Notes: a model not told the origin generated them from the letters alone. DNA of 64,000 nucleotides from Candidatus Scalindua sp. SCAELEC01 (GCA_004282745.1 SHMT01000008.1:51909-115908), one strand, 5' to 3'; positions 15,583-25,374 are shown, counted from the first letter of the stretch. Numbers and translations are program-made.

Positions 15583-16974
15583 TTAATTGCTGCAGTACTT
15601 TTCCAATCGATACCTCAAAGTACCACGTGTTAGCCCCAACATTTTAGCAGCTTTTGTCTTATTGTTATCACTTTTTTTCAGTGCTTGCAATACTATCTGC
15701 TTCTCAACTTCCTCCAGGCAAATACCCTCTGGAGGTATTTCAAAATTTATGATACCCTCCTTTTTACCTTTATCTCCAAATTTCCCATTTGAAGAACCTT
15801 GCTTCACGAGGTTTAAAGGCAGATGTTCTTCAGATATCATATTGCCCTTACATAAGATGACGGCCCTCTCAATACAGTTTTTTAACTCACGTATGTTCCC
15901 TTCCCACACATTTGAGATAAGCAATTTCTCTGCATTTTTAGAGATTTTCATCGGACATTTACCCATTTTTGCCGAATAGCGATCAATGAAGGTATTCACT
16001 AGAGACAAAATGTCCTCAGATCTTTCACGAAGAGGTGGTATCTGGATGGGAAACACGTTGATTCGGTAAAAGAGATCTTCCCTGAAATCATTTTTTTTTA
16101 CGAGAAGCGCAAGATCCCTGTTACTGGCACAGATAATCCTCACGTCTACCTTTATCGTTTCAGAACCTCCAAGCCTTTCCAGCTCTCTCTCCTCAACCAC
16201 TCTTAAAACTTTTGCCTGGATAACTGGATTCATCTCCGAAATTTCATCAAGAAAAAGAGTCCCGCCATTTGCCAGCTCAAATCGTCCTTTTTTACTCTTT
16301 TCAGCACCAGTAAAAGCCCCTTTTTCATAACCAAACAGCTCGCTCTCTAACAAGTTTTCGGGCAATGCCGCACAATTTATGGTAATTAATGGACCACTTT
16401 TACGGAGACTATTGAAATGTATCGCCCTGGCAACCAGCTCCTTCCCCGTTCCACTTTCACCAAAAATTGAAACAGTTGAGTCGGTCCTTGAAACATCACC
16501 TGCCAATAGGAGGACCTCTAGCATCTTAGGAGAATTACTAATGATACTCCCAAAATTGTAATGTGACTCTAACTCATGACGGAGGTATCTATTTTCAATA
16601 ATTAGAGACCTGATCTTAATCGCTTTTTTAATTGCAACAGCGAGAGAATTACCTTCAAATGGCCTGGAGATATAATCAAAAGCACCCTCTTTCATTGCTT
16701 CAACTGCTATTTCCACAGAATCATCACCTGTAATGATAATAACAGGCAGCTCTGGATCTTTTGATTTAATACGTTTTAAAAATTCTAGTCGGCCCATCCT
16801 AGAATCCCGAAGATCTGTTATAACCAGATGTACACGCTCACAATCAATCAAATCTAAAACTGATGACTTACTGCCCACTTTAACAAGCTCAGTACCAGCC
16901 ACATCACCAAGAACAACGCCAATATTCCTGATCATTCGTTCTTCATCATCAGCTACTAAAATCCTACTTATCAT
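15583..16974 (-). CDS. Sigma-54-dependent response regulator (NtrC family)
   Basis: 463 aa with an N-terminal receiver domain (1-~120), an AAA+ domain and a C-terminal Fis-type helix-turn-helix. Walker A GESGTGKE (172-179), GAFTGA (219-224, sigma-54 contact) and Walker B GGTLFLDE (237-244) are intact. In the receiver, Asp54 is the likely phosphate acceptor. The conserved Lys before Pro is Arg (ISRPFE), and the usual MP after the Asp is replaced by DS. The helix-turn-helix reads NKTKAAKMLGLTRGTLRYRL. It lies 42 nt downstream of the cytochrome b gene of the electron-transfer module and 183 nt upstream of the predicted sigma-54 promoter, so it probably activates the hydrazine synthase unit. No sensor kinase is nearby. 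Confidence 0.93.
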   Translation of the reverse strand: MISRILVADDEERMIRNIGVVLGDVAGTELVKVGSKSSVLDLIDCERVHLVITDLRDSRMGRLEFLKRIKSKDPELPVIIITGDDSVEIAVEAMKEGAFDYISRPFEGNSLAVAIKKAIKIRSLIIENRYLRHELESHYNFGSIISNSPKMLEVLLLAGDVSRTDSTVSIFGESGTGKELVARAIHFNSLRKSGPLITINCAALPENLLESELFGYEKGAFTGAEKSKKGRFELANGGTLFLDEISEMNPVIQAKVLRVVEERELERLGGSETIKVDVRIICASNRDLALLVKKNDFREDLFYRINVFPIQIPPLRERSEDILSLVNTFIDRYSAKMGKCPMKISKNAEKLLISNVWEGNIRELKNCIERAVILCKGNMISEEHLPLNLVKQGSSNGKFGDKGKKEGIINFEIPPEGICLEEVEKQIVLQALKKSDNNKTKAAKMLGLTRGTLRYRLEKYCSN

Positions 16975-17026
16975 CTTGCTACCACGCTCCCAAAAGTACA
17001 AACAGAAACGTTTATTTTAAATAACA

Positions 17027-17884
17027 CTAACAAATTAACGTAAAAAGAGAGCAAATTAAAGATGCGAGCATAAACCCAACTATGAGCAATCCAACAACAA
17101 GGAATGGTAATCCCATTATCTTAGAAACCAGACTACCCGCACATCCAGAAGGCCTAACTTTCAGCGCTTCCAGCTCTCCACTTTCCTTTAACCTTTCATA
17201 ATAAACCCCTCTCTCGTGCGCCATATGCTCTTCAGAAATTCTTCCCGTAAACATCGCTTCATCAACCGGCATATTTTCAGGAAGCAAATGAGTATGAAAA
17301 AAATGAATGGTGAAGATAAATCCGGCGGCCAAAAGAGCCTCATATCTGTGCCCTACCAAGGCCAAACTCGGCAGATCTATATAATTCGCAAGATTTGCCG
17401 GAACAAAGCTGGTTGCCTGAACAGGAAACCAGAGAACAAACCCGGTAGTAGCCATAACGAAAGTACCCCACATAAGAGAGAGATACTCCATCTTTTCCCA
17501 GTAAATCCACCTATCGTAATTCGGACGGCTGCCCAAACGAAAAAACCACAAAACATCGCCTAAAATATTAAGCAGATCCTTAGGTTGTATCAAAAGTGAA
17601 TCTGGACCCCAAAAAATACCCCTGTCCTTCTTGATCAATGTCTGCACTGACAAATATGCAAAATGCAAAAAGGCGGCAAAAAACGTAATCAAAGCGCATA
17701 TTCTATGAATAATACCCGCCGTTGGATAACCACCCATCACACCATACAACCAATGCGCCCATCCATAATCTTTAAAAACGAGAGGCATCCCCGTTAACAC
17801 CAGCCCAAAAAAACTGATAATAACAAGAAAATGACTAAACCGATGAAACAAGCTAAACCTTAGAAAATGACTATCACTTGCCAT
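17027..17884 (-). CDS. Membrane cytochrome b of the electron-transfer module
   Basis: 285 aa, four predicted membrane helices with a pattern like formate dehydrogenase gamma subunit or Ni-hydrogenase cytochrome b. Candidate haem b ligands are His residues in FHRFSHF, IIHRICA, FLHFAY, VGHRYEA and TIHFFHTH. A C-terminal hydrophobic segment follows. The ATG overlaps the stop of the upstream heptahaem cytochrome gene by 11 nt (translational coupling). It probably takes electrons from quinol and passes them to the c-type partners that feed hydrazine synthase. In Kuenenia a comparable module lies next to the synthase genes. Confidence 0.88.
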   Translation of the reverse strand: MASDSHFLRFSLFHRFSHFLVIISFFGLVLTGMPLVFKDYGWAHWLYGVMGGYPTAGIIHRICALITFFAAFLHFAYLSVQTLIKKDRGIFWGPDSLLIQPKDLLNILGDVLWFFRLGSRPNYDRWIYWEKMEYLSLMWGTFVMATTGFVLWFPVQATSFVPANLANYIDLPSLALVGHRYEALLAAGFIFTIHFFHTHLLPENMPVDEAMFTGRISEEHMAHERGVYYERLKESGELEALKVRPSGCAGSLVSKIMGLPFLVVGLLIVGFMLASLICSLFTLIC

Positions 17885-18869
17885 GTTTTGATTCCTTTCC
17901 CTTACGCTCATCCAATATAGTAGCTAACCATGTAAAAACTGAATGCATACCAAACTGTGAAAATGTCATGACTAAAATACCCACATACATTACAAACAAA
18001 ACCGTAATAAGCGTCTGCGGGCTCTTTACAATACCTATGATCTTTTCACGATCACTACGAGCATCTTTAACAGCACCAAATATCTCCTTGTAATAGCTTA
18101 TATTTTTATATTTTGGATGAGCAACATGCTTCACAAAAGTATCATTTGCACCAGGATGACAAACGCTGCAGGTCTCTATAACATTTTCAGATCCCAAAGT
18201 CGACTCAGGATCAGTTGAATTCAAAATTGTATGCTGGCCATGACAATCGACACAGGTGGCAATATCAGTGCCAACGTAGCCTAAGGCCGTAACTTGACCA
18301 TGTAAATTGTTGCGGTATGAATCAAAATATTCCTTATGACAGCCACCACACTTATCAATCGTGTCCTCCCTATGAGACAGATCGTTTGCACGCGGTGTAT
18401 CACGTTTTGATTTATATCCGGAATGACAGTATTTACAGGTCGGGGGCTGAACATCATTTTCCTTCATTAGTGCCACATGGCTACTTTCAAGAAATTCCTC
18501 AGCCGGATCATCATGACAAAACGTGATACAATCAACTGGCTGCAAATTTGGATAATGCTCGCCCTCTGACTCCTCAAGATCCGCATGACAATCGATACAA
18601 TAAAAATCTTCACCGCCATGGGCAGAAGCGTGAAAGGCCTCTTCGTCAACCAGCATTGACACGATCTCAACCTCACCCGTTACGTGATCAACCCTCACTT
18701 TCACATCCACTTTAGAAGGATCCGTATGACAATCCATGCACTCACTATTTTCCTGAGCATAAAGGCGGTATGAAGAAACAGCGGAAAAGAGAGCAACAAA
18801 GAGTCCCACAATGAGTACCCTTGCTACCTGATTATTGACAACTCCACAAGTGTTGAGAATGGATGCCAC
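17874..18869 (-). CDS. Membrane-anchored multihaem cytochrome c of the electron-transfer module
   Basis: 331 aa, starting at a GTG with AGGAGG 10 nt upstream. An N-terminal signal segment is followed by six canonical c-haem motifs (CMDCH, CIDCH, CKYCH, CGGCH, CVDCH, CSVCH) and one CX3CH (CITFCH), giving six or seven haems. A C-terminal membrane helix (VLFVMYVGILVMTF region) anchors it. The gene overlaps the downstream cytochrome b gene, which suggests a b/c membrane complex. By position it would relay electrons from the b-type subunit to the soluble trihaem protein or to hydrazine synthase. No enzymatic motif was recognised. Confidence 0.88.
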   Translation of the reverse strand: MASILNTCGVVNNQVARVLIVGLFVALFSAVSSYRLYAQENSECMDCHTDPSKVDVKVRVDHVTGEVEIVSMLVDEEAFHASAHGGEDFYCIDCHADLEESEGEHYPNLQPVDCITFCHDDPAEEFLESSHVALMKENDVQPPTCKYCHSGYKSKRDTPRANDLSHREDTIDKCGGCHKEYFDSYRNNLHGQVTALGYVGTDIATCVDCHGQHTILNSTDPESTLGSENVIETCSVCHPGANDTFVKHVAHPKYKNISYYKEIFGAVKDARSDREKIIGIVKSPQTLITVLFVMYVGILVMTFSQFGMHSVFTWLATILDERKGKESKHGK

Positions 18870-19062
18870 TTTTATATTCCCTCCTTTTGCTAAAAAAGGT
18901 TGTATCTAACTAACCTAAATGGGCATACTTTTACACGACAAACGACCGAATAAAACCTTTGCAATAGCTACAGCACTGAAAACCGATTTCACCATTTGCC
19001 GGACATGTCCAATACACGTATACTTTAGAGCGGTCTAAATAATTCTCAATAAAAATAAACTA

Positions 19063-19106
19063 TTGGGTGGAGAGTCAGCCTATAGCAGAACCTCTCTTCC
19101 ACCCAA
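19063..19106 (-). terminator. Terminator after the trihaem cytochrome gene
   Basis: Inverted repeat TTGGGTGGAGAG / CTCT(T)CCACCCAA with a loop of about 19 nt, followed on the minus strand by TAGTTTATTTTTATT. It separates the trihaem gene from the heptahaem/cytochrome b/regulator unit, which then needs its own promoter in 18870-19060. There I see only a 10-bp palindrome GGACATGTCC at 19001-19010 and no consensus promoter. Confidence 0.75.
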
Positions 19107-19179
19107 CAATTATAACCCTCTAACTAAAAGCTACCTAAAACATTATAATAAAGATCAGACAACAACTAAACCAACCCCA

Positions 19180-19935
19180 TCAATGCTTCGCATTGCTTGG
19201 CTTAGTTTTAAACAGAGGATCCTTCTCGATATACCCCGCCCACTTCTTCTTATCCACTGTCGGCAATACATCGTCTATCGGATCATGGTCTCTATGATCG
19301 TCTAACTTGAAATACTTCTTAAAATCCATGACCTTAGGCTTTCCTGTCTTCTCGTCATTACCCACCTTTGGACACTTGTTTTTATCTTTTTCATCTTCCC
19401 AGTGACACTCCAAACACTGCTCTTTAATAGTGTCGTACTTATTGATACCAGCCACAATCAAGCCTGCATCAAACTGCACTTTCCTCGCCATCATAGGATC
19501 TTCTTTCAAGAGCTTCTTAAATGCATCCTTCCCCTTTTTATTGTAATTCTTTTTTACATTAACATATGCTTCCCCTGGACCATGACACGCTTCACAGGTA
19601 ACGTTCTCCAGGAAGTTACCATGTTTGGATTTCCCTTTTTTAATCTTCATATCAAACGCCGTGGCATGACACCTCAAACACTCCGGATTTGTCTTCTCTT
19701 CATCAGTCAACAACCTCTTATTAAATGTTTTTGAATGCAACCTCGCCTTATACTCTTCACCTTCAAAGCACCCCTTAGAAAGATGACACTTACAGCCTGA
19801 ATTACTCATATATTTGTATTTCTGCTTCTCAGCCCCAAAACTTTGAGACCCCTGAAAAACAGAGACCGACGATACAGCCACTACAGCAAAAACAATCATA
19901 AACACCCTCAAGCTTCGACTTAACATGATCCTCAT
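19180..19935 (-). CDS. Soluble trihaem cytochrome c (c554-like)
   Basis: 251 aa with an N-terminal signal peptide. Three canonical haem motifs (CLRCH, CEACH, CLECH) are present, plus an N-terminal GCKCH that has a single residue between the cysteines and may or may not carry a haem. Many Lys residues make it basic. The layout resembles cytochrome c554 family proteins. Position next to the membrane heptahaem and cytochrome b genes matches the trihaem component proposed as an electron donor to hydrazine synthase. It has its own sigma-70 promoter and terminator. Confidence 0.87.
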   Translation of the reverse strand: MRIMLSRSLRVFMIVFAVVAVSSVSVFQGSQSFGAEKQKYKYMSNSGCKCHLSKGCFEGEEYKARLHSKTFNKRLLTDEEKTNPECLRCHATAFDMKIKKGKSKHGNFLENVTCEACHGPGEAYVNVKKNYNKKGKDAFKKLLKEDPMMARKVQFDAGLIVAGINKYDTIKEQCLECHWEDEKDKNKCPKVGNDEKTGKPKVMDFKKYFKLDDHRDHDPIDDVLPTVDKKKWAGYIEKDPLFKTKPSNAKH

Positions 19936-20123
19936 AACTCCTTCCTCCTATTTTAACCTAATAGAATCCCACTCAAATATCAAAAATTTTAACTAATACA
20001 CCTCATCCAAAAAGAACACAACTTCAGCCGCACAACGAAAACAAACAGGTGCTAAAGGCAATACGCTTAAACCATCGCAAGGGCAAATTCCAGACGGGCA
20101 AACAGCACAACAGAAACGATGGA

Positions 20124-20152
20124 ATTTTATCAAGAGGGAAATATCCTGTCAA
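20124..20152 (-). promoter_or_regulatory. Sigma-70 promoter for the trihaem cytochrome
   Basis: The minus strand shows TTGACA (20147-20152), a 17-bp spacer and TAAAAT (20124-20129). The leader to the ATG at 19935 is about 180 nt. Confidence 0.8.
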
Positions 20153-20203
20153 GTAAAATTTAAGCACCCATCGGCCCAAAAAAGCAGGCTAAGACTAACC
20201 TCC

Positions 20204-21553
20204 TCACTCCTTTTCGTTCAAGAGTTTTTCCACAAAAAGCGTATCAATATCACCACTGAGAAACCGAGAATCGGTGATAATGTTCATATGAAGAGGTATC
20301 GTTGTCTTCACCCCTTCAATCTTATACTCACTTAACGCCCTCTTCATACAGGCAATCGCCTCTTCTCTCGTTTTCTGAAAGACGATCAATTTGCCCAAAA
20401 GTGAATCGTAATATGGTGGAATCTCATATCCTGAATAGATATGCGAATCCAACCTTACACCTAAGCCACCCGGAGGACTACACAGTGAGATTTTGCCAAT
20501 TGATGGCCGGAAATCGTTATCAGGGTCTTCAGCATTAATCCTGCACTCAATTGACACACCCTCTCTCTTCACTTTCTTCTGCCGCAAACCAAGCCTCTCG
20601 CCACAGGCAACCTTTAACTGCTCCTTTACAAGATCAACACCGGTTACCATCTCTGTCACTGGATGCTCAACCTGGAGGCGTGTATTCATCTCAATAAAAT
20701 AAAACTTACCTTCCCTATCAACTAAAAATTCGACGGTCCCAACACTCGCATATTTGACCGCTTTTGCCAGTTTTATGGCCGCCTTACATATATCTTCACG
20801 TAATTGATTTGAAATGTTCGGTGAAGGGGCCTCCTCCAAGAGTTTTTGATGTCTCCTTTGAATGGTACAATCTCTCTCCCCGAGATGCACAACATTTCCA
20901 TAATTGTCTGCAACGATCTGTACTTCTATATGCCGCGAATGCTCAACATATTTTTCTATATAGATCGATGAATCCTTAAATGCGACCTCCGCCTCACGTT
21001 GAGCAATCGCAAACGAATTAACCAGACTAATATCATTATGAGCCACCCTCATCCCCCTGCCACCACCCCCAAATGAGGCTTTTATTAACACGGGATAACC
21101 TAGTTCATGTGCTACGTCCAACGCATGTTGCTGGTTCTTTAACGCAGAATCGCTACCCGGGATAATGGGAATTTTATTTTCACTCGCTATTTTCTTCGCA
21201 ATAGTTTTATCACCCATCTTTCTCATAACATCCGATGGTGGCCCGACAAAAACAATATTGGAAGATTCGCAAACTTCAGCAAAATGGCTGTCTTCTGCTA
21301 AAAAACCGTACCCCGGATGAATAGCCTCAATATCCGTTATCTCAGCGGCGCTAATGATACTTGGAATGTTCAAATAACTTTCTGCGGCATCAGCTGGGCC
21401 AACACAAACGTGAGCATCCGCATAGGTTAAATAGTGCGCATTTTTATCAGCCTGAGAGCATATGGCGACAGTTTCAATGCCCAATTCTTTACAGGCACGA
21501 ATTATGCGTAATGCTATCTCACCTCTATTTGCAATTAAAATCCGCGAAAACAT
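20204..21553 (-). CDS. accC: Biotin carboxylase subunit of acetyl-CoA carboxylase
   Basis: 449 aa, ATP-grasp enzyme that carboxylates the biotin carrier using bicarbonate and ATP, the first half of malonyl-CoA synthesis. Typical elements: the N-terminus [16 protein letters not shown], the ATP-loop FGGGGRGMR, the [20 protein letters not shown] segment and [16 protein letters not shown]. Length equals the usual ~450 aa. It follows accB by 223 nt and is probably cotranscribed from the promoter ahead of accB. Confidence 0.97.
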   Translation of the reverse strand: MFSRILIANRGEIALRIIRACKELGIETVAICSQADKNAHYLTYADAHVCVGPADAAESYLNIPSIISAAEITDIEAIHPGYGFLAEDSHFAEVCESSNIVFVGPPSDVMRKMGDKTIAKKIASENKIPIIPGSDSALKNQQHALDVAHELGYPVLIKASFGGGGRGMRVAHNDISLVNSFAIAQREAEVAFKDSSIYIEKYVEHSRHIEVQIVADNYGNVVHLGERDCTIQRRHQKLLEEAPSPNISNQLREDICKAAIKLAKAVKYASVGTVEFLVDREGKFYFIEMNTRLQVEHPVTEMVTGVDLVKEQLKVACGERLGLRQKKVKREGVSIECRINAEDPDNDFRPSIGKISLCSPPGGLGVRLDSHIYSGYEIPPYYDSLLGKLIVFQKTREEAIACMKRALSEYKIEGVKTTIPLHMNIITDSRFLSGDIDTLFVEKLLNEKE

Positions 21554-21776
21554 TATACCCTTACTTTCCTCTCTCTGTTACAAGCTCCTCTGGAAACCCA
21601 CAAGATTTACCCCACACGTTTGAAAAAATATGAGACACAAACTACACAAGAAATGATTACAAGAAGGATTTTTTGACAGACCGACATGAAAACAGGGATA
21701 AAAAGCTATCACTCTGACAGGTCAAGTGCATGAAATCTTATCTGGGGGTTTTAGGCACATAATCCTGATCTCAAAC

Positions 21777-22232
21777 TCAACTATCCCCTTCCAATTCAAT
21801 AGTAAAAAGCGCTTGTCCGTACTCAACAGCGCCTCCATTTTCAACCAAAATTTCGACGACTTTTCCCTTTGCTTCAGCCTTTACCTCATTCATAATCTTC
21901 ATCGCTTCAAGTATACAAACAACCGTCTCCTCATCAACAACATCGCCTACTCCTACATACGGTTCAGCCCCTGGAGCACTACTATAATAGGTACCCACCA
22001 TCGGAGCTACAATTTCTGAAAAACTATCACTCTTTTTGGCAGGGAAATATTTCGTAGTACCCTCTTGAAGCGGGACCTGAAGCGCGGTGGACATATGAAC
22101 GCTAGCAGATGCAGGATTTGTCTCACTTTTTTTGAGGCGAATCTTTGTGCCGTCTTCCTCTATCTCAATTTCAGCAAGATTGTTTTCATTCATCAACGAT
22201 ATTAGACTATCTACTTTTTCTATGAGGTCCAT
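21777..22232 (-). CDS. accB: Biotin carboxyl carrier protein
   Basis: 151 aa. The C-terminal biotinyl domain carries EAMKIMNEV with the biotinylated Lys, preceded by an Ala/Pro-poor linker (residues ~40-75). The N-terminal domain is typical (IEKVDSLISLMNENNLAEIEIEEDGTKI region). An in-frame GTG two codons earlier is an alternative start. It partners with accC downstream. Confidence 0.95.
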   Translation of the reverse strand: MDLIEKVDSLISLMNENNLAEIEIEEDGTKIRLKKSETNPASASVHMSTALQVPLQEGTTKYFPAKKSDSFSEIVAPMVGTYYSSAPGAEPYVGVGDVVDEETVVCILEAMKIMNEVKAEAKGKVVEILVENGGAVEYGQALFTIELEGDS

Positions 22233-22356
22233 TTTCACACCAAACTGTTTTAGAAATCTTTATTGTTATTGAGATTTTGTTAAGGTTGTGTAGGTGCTAC
22301 AAGTGACGATGCTCAGAGGACTATACTAATTGGTTCACGTCTGTACCAATCGAAAC

Positions 22357-22384
22357 ATTTTAGCATTTACGCCAATCCTGTCAA
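22357..22384 (-). promoter_or_regulatory. Sigma-70 promoter for accBC
   Basis: The minus strand has TTGACA (22379-22384), a 16-bp spacer and TAAAAT (22357-22362), about 125 nt upstream of accB. Confidence 0.8.
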
Positions 22385-22440
22385 GTCTAGAATGTAATTA
22401 TTTCACCATATAGATGAAATGAATGTACACACCAACTCTT

Positions 22441-23001
22441 TTACGAAAGCTCAGACCTTTCTCGAATCATCATAAACGCTTTATCAACCGCCTCTTTAGC
22501 ATTTATACATTTTATTACACTTTTATCGTAGTCGTTTCCGCCTGGATACTGTTGTCCCGAAGGGAACTTGTCGGTATATCGCTTATACGCCAAAACAGGT
22601 AAATCCCAAGTATCTATGCCAATTACGGGCTTCTCTTTTATGAGTGCAAAACTAATTTCAGAAAGCGTTCCCAGACTTCCACTTAAGGCTATCACAGCAT
22701 CTCCGGAATAGGCAACTAATACATTCCTCGCATGCCCCATCCCCGTTGGCAAGGAAATATCTATATACGAATTTGCGCTATCAGGATTTTCCCCTGGTAC
22801 CAAACCAACGGTTATACCTCCCACTTCTTTGGCACCTTTTGCCGCCGCTAACATAATACCGCCCAATCCACCACAGACCAATACAGCACCTCTCAATGCA
22901 ATCTCTCTCCCCACCGCTTGAGCGAGTTTTGATATATCCGAATTCAAATCTCCCTCATTACTACCACTACCAATGACCGCTATACACGTTTTCCTGGGCA
23001 T
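22441..23001 (-). CDS. LOG/TIGR00725-family nucleotide-binding protein
   Basis: 186 aa Rossmann-like protein of the lysine-decarboxylase-like (SLOG) superfamily. It shows IAVIGSGS at the N-terminus, the glycine-rich CGGLGGIMLAAAKGA, and a serine/glycine loop ALSGSLGTLSEI in place of the PGGxGTxxE of cytokinin-activating LOG enzymes. This matches the TIGR00725 group, whose substrate is not established. It lies between accB and a short gene with no clear functional link. Confidence 0.85.
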   Translation of the reverse strand: MPRKTCIAVIGSGSNEGDLNSDISKLAQAVGREIALRGAVLVCGGLGGIMLAAAKGAKEVGGITVGLVPGENPDSANSYIDISLPTGMGHARNVLVAYSGDAVIALSGSLGTLSEISFALIKEKPVIGIDTWDLPVLAYKRYTDKFPSGQQYPGGNDYDKSVIKCINAKEAVDKAFMMIRERSELS

Positions 23002-23047
23002 ACCATCTCTTTTCTCTTATGGACAAAGAAACCTGAAAATATGATTC

Positions 23048-23091
23048 CCCCGCCCGGTGCCAGTCCACTTCTGTACCGGCACCGGGCGGGG
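23048..23091. terminator. GC-rich hairpin between small gene and LOG-like gene
   Basis: A perfect 14-bp stem, CCCCGCCCGGTGCC / GGCACCGGGCGGGG, with a 16-nt loop. There is no T-run on either side, so termination is only possible, not certain. It is far more GC-rich than its surroundings. Confidence 0.55.
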
Positions 23092-23128
23092 ACAGCGGAG
23101 AAAACCTTGTTTTTTTCGGTTCCCGTAG

Positions 23129-23308
23129 CTATCCCTCTCCCGCAATAATATCCGTAAGTTCAATAAAATCAAGATCTGTTAATATTTCAAGGCCAAACAG
23201 AACACTCACGTTACTCTCTTTCAGCACTTTTGCAAGTTTGGCCGCTTCCTTTTTTGTCAACCCAATAGTTACATCCGGCAGCAACTTCCTCTTGTTTATT
23301 ACCTGCAT
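23129..23308 (-). CDS. Small hypothetical protein
   Basis: 59 aa, starting at an ATG with AAGGAGGGAGAA directly upstream, a very good ribosome-binding site. The sequence is a single small alpha/beta-looking domain with LTKKEAAKLAKVLKES and a C-terminal acidic end. No family is recognised. It lies 34 nt after the aldehyde dehydrogenase start region in the same direction and may be cotranscribed with it. Confidence 0.65.
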   Translation of the reverse strand: MQVINKRKLLPDVTIGLTKKEAAKLAKVLKESNVSVLFGLEILTDLDFIELTDIIAGEG

Positions 23309-23342
23309 TTCTCCCTCCTTGTGAGCTAGCAATCAAATCCCC

Positions 23343-24806
23343 TCAAATACCGAGATTTACCCAAACACTCTTCACCTGTGTATACAACTCTAGCGAATGC
23401 ATACCCAATTCTCTACCAAAACCACTCTGCTTGTACCCACCGAATGGGGAGGCAGCATCAAACATATTATACGTATTCATCCAAATTGTACCCGCCTTTA
23501 ACTCTCGGGCAAGTTTGTGGGCTTTGCTTATATCACGAGTCCATACTGCCGCAGCCAAACCATAAGGAGATCCATTGCTCTGCTTCACCATTTCATCCAA
23601 ATCTTCAAATGCAATCGCAGACACAACCGGACCAAAGATCTCCTCTTTTGCAATCTTCATGGTATTGTTTACCTCGTCAAATATGGTAGGTTTCACGAAA
23701 TACCCTTTGTTACCACTTCTTTCACCACCAGTTACGATCTTCGCACCCTCTTGTTTTCCACTATCGATATAACTTAATATCTTATCAAATTGCTCTTTTG
23801 ATACCTGTGCACCCATTTGAGTATTAGGGTCTTGCGGGTCTCCAACAGATAAACGATTAGCCCTGTCAGACAGCTTTTCCAAAAATTCGTCATGAATCTT
23901 CTTCTCAAGGAACAGACGAGAACCAGCACAACACACCTCACCCTGGTTAAAAAAAATACCTGTCATAGCTCCATTCACCGCACTGTCAAGATCAGAATCT
24001 GCAAATACTATATTAGGAGACTTACCGCCCAGTTCGAGCGATATTCGTTTTAAATTACCCGCTGCCGCCCGCATAACCAGCCGTCCCGTTGTATTTTCTC
24101 CTGTAAAGGCAACCTTGTCTACATCCATATGTGCAGCGAGTGCTGCCCCCGCCGTCGGACCATAACCTGGAACTATATTCAGCACCCCATCCGGCAAACC
24201 CGCTTCTTGACAAATCTCTCCAAACTTTAATGCCGATAGCGGTGTCTGCTCAGCAGGTTTCAGAACAACGGTATTGCCACAGGCTAACGCTGGTGCAATC
24301 TTCCATACCGCCATCAACAACGGAAAGTTCCAGGGTATTATCTGCCCAACTACACCCACTGGCTCTCTGATTGTATAGTTAAAAAATTCTCCTCTTACGG
24401 GAATAGTTTCACCATGAATCTTATCTGTCCACCCAGCATAATAGAGCAGACAGTCAATTGCCAGCGGAAGATCTACGTTTGTTGTTTCACTTATCGGCTT
24501 CCCATTATCCACGGTATCCAACCAAGCAAGCTCATCTCTGTTTTCCCCGACCAATTCCATTATCTTTAATAGTATCAACCCCCTATCGCGTGCATCAATC
24601 TTTCGCCATGGCCCCTTTTCAAATGCTTTGCGAGCAGCTGCCACTGCAAGGTCTATATCCTCCTTATCACCCTCAGCTACCGTCGTAATCTCCTCTTCAG
24701 TTGCAGGATTTATGGTCCGAAATAACTTTCCGGAAACAGAATCAACCCATTTCCCGTCTATCAACAACTTTTGCGATTTTATCACTCTGTCCATTTTTCT
24801 AACCAT
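23343..24806 (-). CDS. NAD(P)-dependent aldehyde dehydrogenase
   Basis: 487 aa, class of betaine/broad-range aldehyde dehydrogenases. Catalytic features: [11 protein letters not shown] with the nucleophile Cys, [11 protein letters not shown] with the general-base Glu, PWNFPLLMA in the cofactor region, and the C-terminal [14 protein letters not shown]. The ATG at 24806 (GGAG 9 nt upstream) avoids overlap with greA, unlike an upstream ATG at 24851. The actual substrate cannot be told from sequence. Confidence 0.93.
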   Translation of the reverse strand: MVRKMDRVIKSQKLLIDGKWVDSVSGKLFRTINPATEEEITTVAEGDKEDIDLAVAAARKAFEKGPWRKIDARDRGLILLKIMELVGENRDELAWLDTVDNGKPISETTNVDLPLAIDCLLYYAGWTDKIHGETIPVRGEFFNYTIREPVGVVGQIIPWNFPLLMAVWKIAPALACGNTVVLKPAEQTPLSALKFGEICQEAGLPDGVLNIVPGYGPTAGAALAAHMDVDKVAFTGENTTGRLVMRAAAGNLKRISLELGGKSPNIVFADSDLDSAVNGAMTGIFFNQGEVCCAGSRLFLEKKIHDEFLEKLSDRANRLSVGDPQDPNTQMGAQVSKEQFDKILSYIDSGKQEGAKIVTGGERSGNKGYFVKPTIFDEVNNTMKIAKEEIFGPVVSAIAFEDLDEMVKQSNGSPYGLAAAVWTRDISKAHKLARELKAGTIWMNTYNMFDAASPFGGYKQSGFGRELGMHSLELYTQVKSVWVNLGI

Positions 24807-24840
24807 ACCGTTAACTCCAATTTTATGGTACATACAAACT

Positions 24841-25311
24841 TCAATATTCAATCCTCAATACTTTATAACGCAACTTCCCCACAGGAACATCAACTTCTAA
24901 GATTTCATCTATTTTTCCTCCCAGTAATGCTTTCGCTACTGGTGAACTCACCAATATCTTCCCATTCATTGGATCATCATCACCTGCCCCAACCAATTGA
25001 TAGTTTTCAATGTCACCCGTCTCCAAATCTTCCAGTTCAACCTTCGCACCAAAACAGATTGTGTCTTTGGGGATTTTAGAAGAATCTACAATCTCTGCCC
25101 TCGCAAGCTCATCCTCAAGTTTTCGGATCTTTGCCTCAAGTAATCCTTGCGCCTCCCTTGCTGCATCATACTCAGCATTTTCACGAAGGTCTCCATGCGC
25201 CCTCGCTGTTCCTATTGCAGCCTGAATTTCCATCCTTTTGTCAGTCTTTAAGTACTCCAATTCGCTTTTCAGCTTATCATAACTATCTTTTACCATATAC
25301 ACCTTTTCCAC
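24841..25311 (-). CDS. greA: Transcript cleavage factor GreA
   Basis: 156 aa, full length. The N-terminal coiled coil includes the conserved tip [20 protein letters not shown] with the acidic residues that stimulate RNA polymerase hydrolysis. The C-terminal FKBP-like domain ends in [17 protein letters not shown] start with GAGGTTATT immediately upstream. Confidence 0.95.
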   Translation of the reverse strand: MEKVYMVKDSYDKLKSELEYLKTDKRMEIQAAIGTARAHGDLRENAEYDAAREAQGLLEAKIRKLEDELARAEIVDSSKIPKDTICFGAKVELEDLETGDIENYQLVGAGDDDPMNGKILVSSPVAKALLGGKIDEILEVDVPVGKLRYKVLRIEY

Positions 25312-25374
25312 AATAACCTCCTCTCTATTATAAGATTGACTCTATTGGGTTTATTAGACTCATTAAATCGTACT

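Noticed and set aside
20040-20110. Sigma-54-like TGGAATT...CTTGC upstream of the trihaem cytochrome
   Set aside because: The GG to GC spacing is one base too long, and a good sigma-70 promoter lies just upstream at 20124-20152.
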